A DNA stretch of 9,090 nucleotides from Micropepsaceae bacterium (lineage in GTDB: Bacteria; Pseudomonadota; Alphaproteobacteria; Micropepsales; Micropepsaceae). The notes under the pieces are model-generated. The model did no database searches, was not told the origin of the DNA, and saw nothing but the letters and a program-made list of their open reading frames with translations. Of the stretch, positions 1 to 6,755 are shown piece after piece; position 1 is the first letter of the stretch; the number at the start of each line of letters is the position of its first letter. A program made the translations under genes and the position numbers. The DNA lies in contig JANWHR010000060.1 in assembly GCA_025450355.1 (NCBI GenBank), positions 1 through 9,090 of the forward strand. Direction: 5' to 3'.

Positions 1-345
1 CAGGGAAAAAATATTGGCGCCCAGCGTGGTCAGGCCGCCATGCGCCAGCAGCAGCGCCTGAAAGAGCAGCACGATCGCCCCCAATATCGCCATGACCGGC
101 GGTCCGAACAGCACCGCACCCAATCCGGTGCCGGTGGGATGGGAACTGGATCCGGTAACGCTCGGCATCTTCAGGGCCGAAAGCACGAAGGTGAATGCGC
201 CGGACGCCGCGAGTGTGAGCCTCATCTGGGGTTGATCGCGCATGATGCGCCGCAGCTTCGTGGCGCCATGAACGACAAAAGGCGCCGATACCGCGCCCCA
301 GAAAATACAATGTGTCGCCGGCAGAAACCCTTCCATGATGTGCAT
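1..345 (-). CDS. cbiM: Cobalt transport protein CbiM, N-terminal part (partial)
   Basis: Read from ATG at 345-343, the frame stays open for 115 codons to the window edge, so the C-terminus is missing. The protein begins MHIMEGFLP, the hallmark of CbiM/NikM, the substrate-binding membrane subunit of ECF-type cobalt or nickel importers. Known family chemistry uses the N-terminal amine, His2 and a second His in a conserved loop to bind the metal; His2 and the SHPTGTG motif (His69) are both present. Hydrophobic stretches lie at about 10-26, 43-58 and 75-100, followed by the conserved AHGGLTTLGAN. The start is supported by AGGAG at 358-354, 8 nt upstream. It would import cobalt for cobalamin, probably with CbiN/CbiQ/CbiO encoded beyond the edge. 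Cobalt versus nickel cannot be settled from sequence alone; the CbiM-like wording of the motifs favours cobalt. Confidence 0.93.
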   Translation of the reverse strand, partial: MHIMEGFLPATHCIFWGAVSAPFVVHGATKLRRIMRDQPQMRLTLAASGAFTFVLSALKMPSVTGSSSHPTGTGLGAVLFGPPVMAILGAIVLLFQALLLAHGGLTTLGANIFSL

Positions 346-581
346 GATGAACGCTCCTGGACTACCCCGCAGGACGGCACTCAGTGTCGCCGTAGGCGCA
401 CGCCCTCGGTCTCAATATACGCTGGAAGCCCCCAATACCCTCAGGCGCAGGAACCCAACTGTTGCACGTGGCGGCCTGACTTCCTTTAAATCCAACGGTA
501 GTATCCTAACCACCAGTGGATAACCCGTATATAGGTAAGGTGCCTTAGGGGCCGGGCTGCGCCGCCCGATGCGGAAATGCC
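346..581. promoter_or_regulatory. Divergent control region between cbiM and the oxidoreductase gene
   Basis: This 236-base spacer separates two divergent genes and codes for nothing I can support. It holds several dyads. TATCC at 502-506 and GGATA at 518-522 form an inverted repeat with an 11-base centre. TAAGG/CCTTA occurs at 536-547. A nested stem pairs GGAAG (424-428) with CTTCC (480-484), and TCAGGC (441-446) with GCCTGA (474-479). An ACGGC/GCCGT stem lies at 380-399, just ahead of the cbiM Shine-Dalgarno. cbiM genes are often metal- or cobalamin-controlled, so these are candidate operator or leader structures, but I cannot match them to a known regulator. The canonical cobalamin riboswitch core is not recognisable. 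Confidence 0.45.
462..490 (+). promoter_or_regulatory. Candidate sigma70-type promoter for the oxidoreductase gene
   Basis: TTGCAC at 462-467 and TTTAAA at 485-490 are separated by exactly 17 bases, reading towards the gene that starts at 582. The predicted 5' leader would be about 85 bases and would include the TATCC/GGATA dyad at 502-522, which would then lie just downstream of the start site, a plausible repressor position. This is a pattern match only. Confidence 0.3.
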
Positions 582-1655
582 ATGACCCTGATCCTGAACA
601 ACGACGATATCGAGTCGGTCCTGACCATGCCGGACTGCCTCGACGTGCTGGAGGATGCCTATCGCGAGTTGGCACATGGGCGTGGCGTGTCGCGCACGCG
701 CTCCGATTCGTTTTCTCCCACCCGCCGGCCGGACGCGCTGTACAGTCTGAAGTCCATGGACGGCATCGTGCCGAAGCTCGGCGTTGGTGCGGTGCGCATA
801 AACTCCGACATCATCACCTGGCCTGTTCTGGCCGGAACGGAACGGCGGGTCAAAGTGCCGTCCGCGCCGGGCGCGCGCTATGTCGGCCTGGTTCTGCTGT
901 TTTCCATCGAAAATGGCGAACCACTCGCGATTTTTCCCGATGGCGTGCTCCAGCGCATGCGCGTGGGCGCGGCGAACGGGCTGGGCGTAAAATATCTCGC
1001 GCGGAAAAATGCGCATGTCGTGGGACTGCTGGGTTCAGGCTGGCAGGCGGGCGCGCAGGTGATGGCAGTCTGCGCCGTGCGGCCAATCGAAGTCGTCCAT
1101 TGCTACAGCCCGAATGCGGCGAATCGCGAAGCATTTGCCCGCGAGTGGGGTGCGAAACTCAACATTAAGATGGTGGCCGTGGACACGCCGGAAGCGGCGC
1201 TCGCGGACGCGGATGTTGCGCTTTGCGCAACCAACAGCATCGACAATATTTTCTTTGCACGCTGGCTGCGGCCGGGCTTGCACGTAAGTTCGATCAAGCG
1301 CCCCGAAATCGAAGTTGCGGCGTTGAAGCGCGCGGACGTCCTTGTGCTGCACAACCGTGACGCTTCACCGGTTCACTCGTTCACCAAAGGCGCCACCATT
1401 CCCGAAAAGGCGAAAAACAAGGGCTGGATGCTGGCCGAGGGAATTGGCTTTGACCGTCTGCCCACACTGCCGCAGCTAATTGCCGGCGAGGTCGAGGGGC
1501 GGACACGCGACGAACAGATCACCTGCTTTCTCAACAATATCGGTCTCGGTTACCAGTTCGCTGCCTGCGGAGCTCTACTCTACCGCAAGGCGAAGGAACG
1601 CGGATTGGGCCATGATCTGCCCACGGACTGGTTCACCCAAACGGTCCATCCTTAA
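582..1655 (+). CDS. Ornithine cyclodeaminase / mu-crystallin family protein
   Basis: A 357-residue protein with the layout of the OCD/mu-crystallin family: an N-terminal substrate and dimer domain, then a Rossmann NAD(P)-binding domain. The conserved family arginine region is at 125-129 (RMRVGA) and the dinucleotide loop GLLGSGWQAGAQ is at 148-159. Family members interconvert amino and imino or keto acids, or cyclise ornithine to proline. The classic OCD segment carrying the catalytic aspartate after the GG pair is not seen: the equivalent stretch reads HVSSIKRPEIEV (234-245). True ornithine cyclodeaminase activity is therefore doubtful, and an imine reductase or amino-acid dehydrogenase role is possible. 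The ATG at 582 gives a normal family length; the ribosome site before it is weak (CGGAAA). A GC hairpin (551-566) lies just upstream. The neighbouring amidase is convergent, so no operon is implied. Confidence 0.85.
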   Translation: MTLILNNDDIESVLTMPDCLDVLEDAYRELAHGRGVSRTRSDSFSPTRRPDALYSLKSMDGIVPKLGVGAVRINSDIITWPVLAGTERRVKVPSAPGARYVGLVLLFSIENGEPLAIFPDGVLQRMRVGAANGLGVKYLARKNAHVVGLLGSGWQAGAQVMAVCAVRPIEVVHCYSPNAANREAFAREWGAKLNIKMVAVDTPEAALADADVALCATNSIDNIFFARWLRPGLHVSSIKRPEIEVAALKRADVLVLHNRDASPVHSFTKGATIPEKAKNKGWMLAEGIGFDRLPTLPQLIAGEVEGRTRDEQITCFLNNIGLGYQFAACGALLYRKAKERGLGHDLPTDWFTQTVHP

Positions 1656-1692
1656 AATCCCAATCTCGCTCCTCGCTTCTCGTCCCTTTCTT

Positions 1693-3294
1693 CTATTTTC
1701 GTGCGGTTTGCAGTGCCGGTGTTGTGCTGGGCGGCGCCCGGTGATGCGTTGCCTGCTCATAGGAATAGGCAAGCTTTAGCAGTGTCGGCTCACTGTACGG
1801 CCGGCCGAAGAAAGTGATGCCCACGGGCAGGTTGTCTGTCGTGAATCCCGATGGCACAGTGATCACGGAGCAATAGACGAGAAACGTGTTGAACGTCGGA
1901 ATGCCTTTGTTGTTGACGTAAGGCGGATTGACGCCGTTCCTGATCAGCGTTGGCTGATGCTCGACGGTCTTGTGCACGATCGCGTCCAGCCCGTTGTCCG
2001 CCATGACCTTCAGGATATTGATCATCAGTTGATCGCGCGCTTTCACATATTCGCCGTATTTACCCATGTCCACCTGCAGCGGCCGCGTCCAGTTCGCGGT
2101 CTTGGGTTGCGGGTAGCCCTGGGCCAGCAGTGGCGATTTGGCGATGTCCTCCCGCGTCTTGAACGGAGAATTGGGATTGCGCGCGAGATAGCGCCGCAGG
2201 GCTTCATCGTTCAGCGATGGATCGCCCGCGCGTTTGGCCAGCAGCGCCTTGAAATCCGGGATCACCACGGGGTCCACGATCACCGCACCCGCGGCCTTCA
2301 ATTCGGCGATGTCGCGGTTGAATACGTCATCGACTTTTTTGAAGTCTTCCGATCCGGGTTAGGAAAACATGCCCACCGATTCACGGAGGACGCCGATCCG
2401 TGCGCCCCTCAGACCGTTGCGGTCCAGAAACCGGGTGTAGCTGCCCTCGTGTTTGTCCACGCCAGCGGCGGTGAGCGGGTCTTCCGGATCGTAGCCGACC
2501 ATCACGTCGAGCAAATGCGCAAGATCGCTCACGTTGCGGGCGATCGGGCCCATTTGCGCCGCCGTGGTGGGATAACCGTCCCACATGCCGCTGCGGCTGA
2601 CCAGGCCCGGCGTGGGACGCATACTGACGACATCGTTCCAGCCGCCCGGACGGCGGATCGAGGCGACCGTCTCTTCACCCAGCGCGACCGTGGAAAAATT
2701 CGCCGCCACCGAGGCCGCGGAGCCACCGGACGACCCCCCGACGGTGCGCTCCAGGTCGTATGGATTGCGCGTCACGCCGAACATGGAACCGTAAGTGTCG
2801 CCGGCCGCGAATTCACTCAAAGTCGTCTTGCCGAGAATGACAGCCCCTGCCTTGCGCAGCCGTTCCACGACAAAGGAATCCCGTGTTGGCCGGTAATCCC
2901 TGAAAACCGTGGTGCCGAGCGTTGTCGGCATTCCCGCGGCGTCGATCTCGTCCTTCACCAGCACGGGGATGCCATGCATCGGGCCAACAAAGCCGGAAGT
3001 GCGATACGCCGCATCCAGCCGATCGGCATAGGCCAGCGCCTGGGGATTTAGCGTGATGATGGCATTGATCTTCGGGCCCTGTTTGTCGTAGGCGCGAATG
3101 CGATCGAGATAGAGTTGCGTCAACTGATGTGCGGTGAGGCGGCCGGCCTGCATGGCGGCGTGAATGTCATCAATGGTGGTTTCCATCACCTGAAAATTCG
3201 CCGGCGCATTTTGCGCCGTCGCCAGAGGTGCAGATGCGGCGATCCCCAGCGCAGCGATCGCGCTGCCCAGCAGCGCGGATGTCCAGTGTGTCAT
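1693..3294 (-). pseudogene. Exported amidase-signature protein interrupted by an in-frame stop
   Basis: One reading frame runs from ATG 3294 to the stop at 1693-1695, but TAA at 2361-2359 cuts it after residue 311. The 221 codons after the stop continue the same family in the same frame with no indel. The start is fixed by GGGAGG 4 nt upstream. Residues 1-28 look like a signal peptide ending near ATAQ, so the intact product would be periplasmic. Amidase-signature elements are Lys114 (VLVKDEID), the GGSSGGS loop with cis-Ser188, and Ser212 in ASIRRP; the Ser188-Ser212 spacing of 24 matches GatA in this window. The downstream half holds the expected C-terminal PVGITFFGRPYSEPTLL. Substrate is unknown. 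The 311-residue product keeps the triad but lacks about 40 percent of the fold, so it is probably inactive. A single base change (for example GAA to TAA) or a sequencing error would explain it. Confidence 0.85.
2359..2361 (-). other. Premature TAA codon within the amidase frame
   Basis: The plus strand reads TTA at 2359-2361, which is TAA in the amidase frame (codon 312). Upstream the frame reads GVLRESVGMFS, and directly downstream it reads PGSEDFKKVDDVFNRDI, which is a normal family continuation. This points to a point nonsense change rather than a frameshift. Confidence 0.9.
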
Positions 3295-3387
3295 GATAGC
3301 CTCCCGTTTCCTGCCGAAAGCTACATCGCGCCAAATTGCCGACAAAGCCTGAAAAGCGGTTCCGGTACGGGCGACGACGGTTGCAAA

Positions 3388-4503
3388 CTATTTCCACGCC
3401 ACCCGGTTGCCGGGGTGGCGTTGGACCATTCCGGCCAGCTCCAGTTCCAGCAGCACCGTCGTGACCGCTTCCGCCGGGGCGGTGGTCTGGCGAATCAGTT
3501 CGTCCACATCAACCGGCGCGGGGCCAAGCTTTTCCCGCACCGCCGACCGCACGCGATCGGCTTCGCCCTCAATCTCGGCGCCGGGCGGCGGCAGGGGAGA
3601 GTCTTGCGGCACGGCTTCGCGAAAGCCCTGTTTCAGCATGGGCGAGATGGCGTTCAGCACGTCATCGGCCGATTCGGTCAGAACCGCGCCGTCGCGGATC
3701 AGCCGGTTCGCGCCTTTCGCGCGCGGGTCAAGCGGTGATCCGGGGACAGCAAACACCTCGCGTCCCTGCTCTGCGGCGTAATGCGCGGTGATCAGCGAGC
3801 CGGACCGCTCGGCGGCTTCAATCACCACCACCCCGCGGGCGAGCCCGGAGATGATGCGGTTGCGCCGTGGAAAATGCCGGGGCAGGGGCGCCATTCCCAA
3901 CGGCATCTCGGACACAATCGCGCCGCGGCGCGAGATATCCTGGTAGAGATCGCGGCTTTCGGGTGGATAGATAACGTCAACTCCCCCCGCGAGGATGGCG
4001 ATCGTCCCGCTGTCGATGCTCGCCCGGTGCGCGGCCTGATCGATGCCGCGCGCGAGGCCCGACACCACAATAAGCCCGGCACGTCCAAGATCACTGGCGA
4101 TCATCCCGGCGAGCTTGATGCCCAGCCCCGACGCGTTGCGCGCGCCAACCACCGCAATCATTTCGCGTTGCAGCAGTGTGGGATCACCGAGAACCGAGAT
4201 CACCGGCGGTGGCGGATCAAGCGCGGCGAGACCTGCCGGAAACTCCGGTTCGGCAGACGCCACGATCCTGCCGCCCAGCTGCGCGGTCCGCTCGATTTCT
4301 TCGCGCGCAGAGGCTTCATCCGGAATGCGCAGCTCGCGCGCGCCGCCGCGCCGTGCAAGCCGTGGGACGGCGTCGCAGGCCGCACGCACGTCGGTAAAGC
4401 GCGCAAGCAGTGCCGCGAATGTCGCGGGCCCGATGCTGGCGGTGCGCGCAAGTCTTAACCAGTCCAACCGTTCGGCGGAGGTGAGAGTCCGTCGCGCGGT
4501 CAT
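3388..4503 (-). CDS. dprA: DNA-processing protein DprA (Smf)
   Basis: A 371-residue protein, a normal length for DprA. It binds incoming single-stranded DNA in the cytoplasm and loads RecA during natural transformation; it is also widely kept in bacteria not known to be competent. Residues 1-70 form the N-terminal helical (SAM-like) domain. The extended Rossmann domain spans about 80-290, with VGARNAS (119-125), SGLARGID (148-155), LAGGVDVIYPPE (171-182) and PGSPLDPRAKGANRLI (254-269). A winged-helix DML1-type domain is at about 315-371. ATG 4503 overlaps the plsY stop as ATGA, so the two are translationally coupled. In many alphaproteobacteria topA follows dprA; here the next gene is the broken amidase. 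No clear terminator is seen in the 93 bases after the stop. Confidence 0.96.
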   Translation of the reverse strand: MTARRTLTSAERLDWLRLARTASIGPATFAALLARFTDVRAACDAVPRLARRGGARELRIPDEASAREEIERTAQLGGRIVASAEPEFPAGLAALDPPPPVISVLGDPTLLQREMIAVVGARNASGLGIKLAGMIASDLGRAGLIVVSGLARGIDQAAHRASIDSGTIAILAGGVDVIYPPESRDLYQDISRRGAIVSEMPLGMAPLPRHFPRRNRIISGLARGVVVIEAAERSGSLITAHYAAEQGREVFAVPGSPLDPRAKGANRLIRDGAVLTESADDVLNAISPMLKQGFREAVPQDSPLPPPGAEIEGEADRVRSAVREKLGPAPVDVDELIRQTTAPAEAVTTVLLELELAGMVQRHPGNRVAWK

Positions 4504-5129
4504 GTTCGCTTGCCAATGCCCGGTTCTTCGCCGCGTCTGAGGCGGGCGAGATTTGCGCGATGCGAAATGAAGATCAATACCGCCAATACGAAGGAGAGCG
4601 CCGCAAAGAGATATTCACCCAGAACCGCGAAGAACAGCGGCGTCATGGCGGCCGATACCAGGGCTGCGAGCGAGGAGATGCGAAAGGCGCGGGCCACGAT
4701 CAGCCAGTCTGCGCAGGTGAGCAGGCCGATGCGCCAGTCGAGTCCCAGCATGATGCCCATGAAGCAGGCCACGCCCTTGCCACCCTTGAAGCGCAGCCAC
4801 ACCGGAAAGAGATGGCCGATAAAGGCGCCGAAGCCGGCAATCACCGGAAAGGGATCGAGGCCGAAAACGGCGGTTGCGATCAGGACCGCGGCAAGCGCCT
4901 TTCCGCCATCGGCGATCAGCGTGGCGGCGGCCGCCCAGCGTTTGCCGCTGCGCAGCACATTGGTTGCGCCGATGTTACCCGACCCGATCTTGCGGATGTC
5001 GCCGGCGCCCGAAATCCAGCCGAAGAGAAGCCCGAAAGGGATCGATCCCAGAAAATAGGAAAGCAGGAACGTCGCCAGCAAAAGGGGCCAGTCATCGCCC
5101 CAGCGAACCAGCGCCAGCGTTTCAAGCAT
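4500..5129 (-). CDS. plsY: Glycerol-3-phosphate acyltransferase PlsY
   Basis: A 209-residue integral inner-membrane enzyme that transfers the acyl group from acyl-phosphate to glycerol-3-phosphate, the first step of phosphatidic acid synthesis, working with PlsX. Family motifs are all present: GSIPFG (28-33), GSGNIGATNVLR (49-60) and GHLFPVWLRFKGGKGVA (105-121). Hydrophobic segments lie near 15-37, 67-90, 94-111, 119-141 and 152-189. The ATG at 5129 is preferred over the in-frame GTG at 5138, because a GGGGAGGG ribosome site (5147-5140) sits 10 nt upstream of it. That ribosome site lies inside a repeat hairpin. The gene is coupled to dprA by an ATGA overlap. In many relatives pyrC lies between pyrB and plsY; it is absent here. 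Confidence 0.95.
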   Translation of the reverse strand: MLETLALVRWGDDWPLLLATFLLSYFLGSIPFGLLFGWISGAGDIRKIGSGNIGATNVLRSGKRWAAAATLIADGGKALAAVLIATAVFGLDPFPVIAGFGAFIGHLFPVWLRFKGGKGVACFMGIMLGLDWRIGLLTCADWLIVARAFRISSLAALVSAAMTPLFFAVLGEYLFAALSFVLAVLIFISHRANLARLRRGEEPGIGKRT

Positions 5130-5136
5130 AAATCCC

Positions 5137-5157
5137 ACCCTCCCCTTGAGGGAGGGT
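5137..5157. repeat. Perfect hairpin covering the plsY ribosome site
   Basis: ACCCTCCC (5137-5144) and GGGAGGGT (5150-5157) are perfectly complementary with a 5-base loop. In the plsY mRNA the 3' arm contains the GGGGAGGG Shine-Dalgarno, so the folded form could hide it. The hairpin also forms the plsY-side end of the larger paired repeat. Confidence 0.7.
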
Positions 5158-5333
5158 CGAAAATCCTAAGGATTTTCGGGGAGGGGACTGGCCTCCGCCG
5201 GCTTCGTCAAAGCTCAGCCGGTTTTTGTTGGGCGTCAATTCCGATCGATTCGAGTGCCGGCGTCCGCTCACATTTTCACAGCCAGAGGCCGGTCCTCTCC
5301 CGGATTTTGCTTCGCAAAATTGACCCTCCCCGC
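5148..5333. repeat. Paired palindromic repeat in the pyrB-plsY spacer
   Basis: Two arms, 5148-5195 and 5285-5333, are imperfect inverted copies of each other. The shared order is a GGGAGGGTC block, an AT-rich hairpin, a GGGGAGGGGAC-like block, then a GGCCTC end. Each arm holds its own stem: GAAAATCC/GGATTTTC with loop TAA (5159-5177), and ATTTTGC/GCAAAAT with loop TTC (5304-5320). The hairpin sequences differ between arms while the pairing is kept. About 90 bases lie between the arms and include the hairpin at 5198-5221. No transposase is present. The look is that of a REP- or MITE-like intergenic element; similar CCCTCCC palindromes are common in alphaproteobacterial genomes, which I recall rather than tested. 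Confidence 0.7.
5198..5228 (+). terminator. Terminator-like hairpin, antisense to the operon
   Basis: CCGGCT (5198-5203) and AGCCGG (5216-5221) form a 6-bp stem with a 12-base loop, followed on the plus strand by TTTTTGTT. The T-tract gives terminator shape only on the plus strand, yet both flanking genes are on the minus strand. It could stop antisense transcription or be incidental to the repeat. Confidence 0.35.
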
Positions 5334-5372
5334 CGCAGGCCTTCGTGCTCTTTTTCCACGCGCTCCGGCACA

Positions 5373-6746
5373 TCACGCGTTGGCGGCTTTGCGCCGGCGC
5401 TTCGCCGCCGAATAGCCTGCCGCCATTGCCGTTTCCGGGGAGGCAAAGAACACCACGTCGCGTTCGTTGCGCGGCATCTCTGCGTCGATTGAAAAATGCC
5501 GGGTCTTGCGGTTTGCCACGACAAATTCCGCGATATCGGATTCGCAATAAAAGCAGCGCAGCCGGTGCGGCGCCACCAGTTGAAATCGTTGTGGCGCGTA
5601 TTTGCCCTCCATCGCGTCATGCACGATGCAATTTTCGTTCACACAGGCGAGCACGCCGGGCTCGGACCCAACATAAACCTCGTATTTTTCGGGCATGAAC
5701 CCACCCGCGAATTTCTGCAGGCGCTTCTCGCGCGCAAAGCCCAGCAACATGGAGATCAGCGCCATGCGGATCGGCACGCCGTAGGCCGCCTGGCGGAAAT
5801 AGGCAGCACGCCGGTCGGTATCCAAAGCGATGTCGAGTTCGCCCACCCGCGGGAGCGGATGCAACAGGCTGGTTCGGGAAAATTTCTTGTCCTTGAGAAA
5901 ACGCTGGTCGATGGTGGGATATTCCTGCGGCTTGCCGGCCCAGCGCTCCTTCTGGAATCGGGTCACATACATCGCATCGATATTCTTGCGCGGTTTGATT
6001 TCCGCATCCGAAATCAGCGAAAGCTGGTGTGGCCGGTCTGCGGTCATGTAGAGCGCATCGACCGAGGCGTTGTCCTTTTCGTAGCGCGCGCGCGGCACAG
6101 CGAAGCAGTTGAGTTCGTTGCGAAGGCGCCAGTGCACATGCTCGGGCATTTCCATGCCCTTCGCCGGCATCAGCATGATGTTCGCGCCAAAACGGGCCAA
6201 CGCATAGACGAAGGAATGGATCGTCCGGCTGCCCTTGAGATCGCCGGAGATCGCAACATTCATGTGTTTGAGATTTTTGCCTTCCTGCCGCAGGGTGAAG
6301 AGATCGCAGAGCGTCTGCGTCGGATGTTCGTGCGCCCCGTCGCCTGCGTTCACCACCGGCACGCTGGCGTAGCAAGACGCGAGCTTCGCCGCGCCGTCGC
6401 GGGGATGGCGGATCACCAGCATGTCCGCATAATTCGATGCAACCCGCACCGTGTCGGCCAGACTCTCCCCCTTTGCGGCGGAGCTGGTGGCGGGATCTGC
6501 GCTGCTGATCGACTTGCCGCCCAGCCGGATCATTGCCGTTTCAAAAGAAAGCCGGGTGCGGGTGCTGGGTTCATAGAACAGCGTCGCCAGAATTGCGCCC
6601 GACGCGTCCGTAACGCTTCGGCCAATGCGGTGCGGCAGGTTTGGATCGCGCAAATTGCGCAGATAATCACCCGCCACGGAAAAAATCGTCTCGATCTCGT
6701 CCACAGTGAGATCGTTGATCGAGGTGACGTGGCGGAGTTCGTGCAT
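5373..6746 (-). CDS. pyrB: Aspartate carbamoyltransferase with C-terminal PyrI-like zinc domain
   Basis: Condenses carbamoyl phosphate with aspartate in de novo pyrimidine synthesis. From ATG 6746 the product is 457 residues, against about 310 for a usual catalytic chain. The catalytic part (1 to about 346) holds the carbamoyl-phosphate loop STRTR (61-65), Lys92 in the KGES loop, HPTQ (141-144), GDLKGSRTIHS (168-178) and HPLPR (296-300). After it comes a module with Cys368, Cys373, Cys398 and Cys401 (C-x4-C-x24-C-x2-C) and the wording CVNENCIVH, closely like the zinc domain of E. coli PyrI (C-x4-C-x23-C-x2-C, CPNSNCISH). PyrI's nucleotide-binding domain is absent. The tail has a FASPETAMAAGY stretch resembling Ada-type zinc motifs but without their cysteines. 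The ATG lacks a Shine-Dalgarno; a TTG lies one codon upstream. No pyrC is adjacent. Confidence 0.94.
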   Translation of the reverse strand: MHELRHVTSINDLTVDEIETIFSVAGDYLRNLRDPNLPHRIGRSVTDASGAILATLFYEPSTRTRLSFETAMIRLGGKSISSADPATSSAAKGESLADTVRVASNYADMLVIRHPRDGAAKLASCYASVPVVNAGDGAHEHPTQTLCDLFTLRQEGKNLKHMNVAISGDLKGSRTIHSFVYALARFGANIMLMPAKGMEMPEHVHWRLRNELNCFAVPRARYEKDNASVDALYMTADRPHQLSLISDAEIKPRKNIDAMYVTRFQKERWAGKPQEYPTIDQRFLKDKKFSRTSLLHPLPRVGELDIALDTDRRAAYFRQAAYGVPIRMALISMLLGFAREKRLQKFAGGFMPEKYEVYVGSEPGVLACVNENCIVHDAMEGKYAPQRFQLVAPHRLRCFYCESDIAEFVVANRKTRHFSIDAEMPRNERDVVFFASPETAMAAGYSAAKRRRKAANA

Positions 6747-6755
6747 CAAAATGGG

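Noticed and set aside
40..489. 149-codon plus-strand frame over the first region
   Set aside because: It is opposite cbiM, which has a clear family match, a ribosome site and a full start motif. The plus-strand product is low-complexity Arg/His-rich.
400..580. Possible cobalamin riboswitch upstream of cbiM on the minus strand
   Set aside because: There is an AGTCAGG followed by CC, faintly like a B12 box, and a CCACTGG upstream of it, but the conserved B12-box ending, the CAACTGTAA-type segment and the paired core stems are not found. The resemblance is too weak without a covariance model.
1656..1692. Terminator between the convergent oxidoreductase and amidase
   Set aside because: The 37 bases are pyrimidine-rich but hold no visible hairpin.
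1957..3051. 364-codon open frame on the plus strand across the amidase
   Set aside because: It lies opposite the amidase, has no recognisable domain and is rich in His/Arg, as expected from the reverse strand of a GC-rich gene.
5195..5285. Remnant of pyrC between the repeat arms
   Set aside because: No dihydroorotase motif or sustained frame can be read in the 90-base core on either strand.
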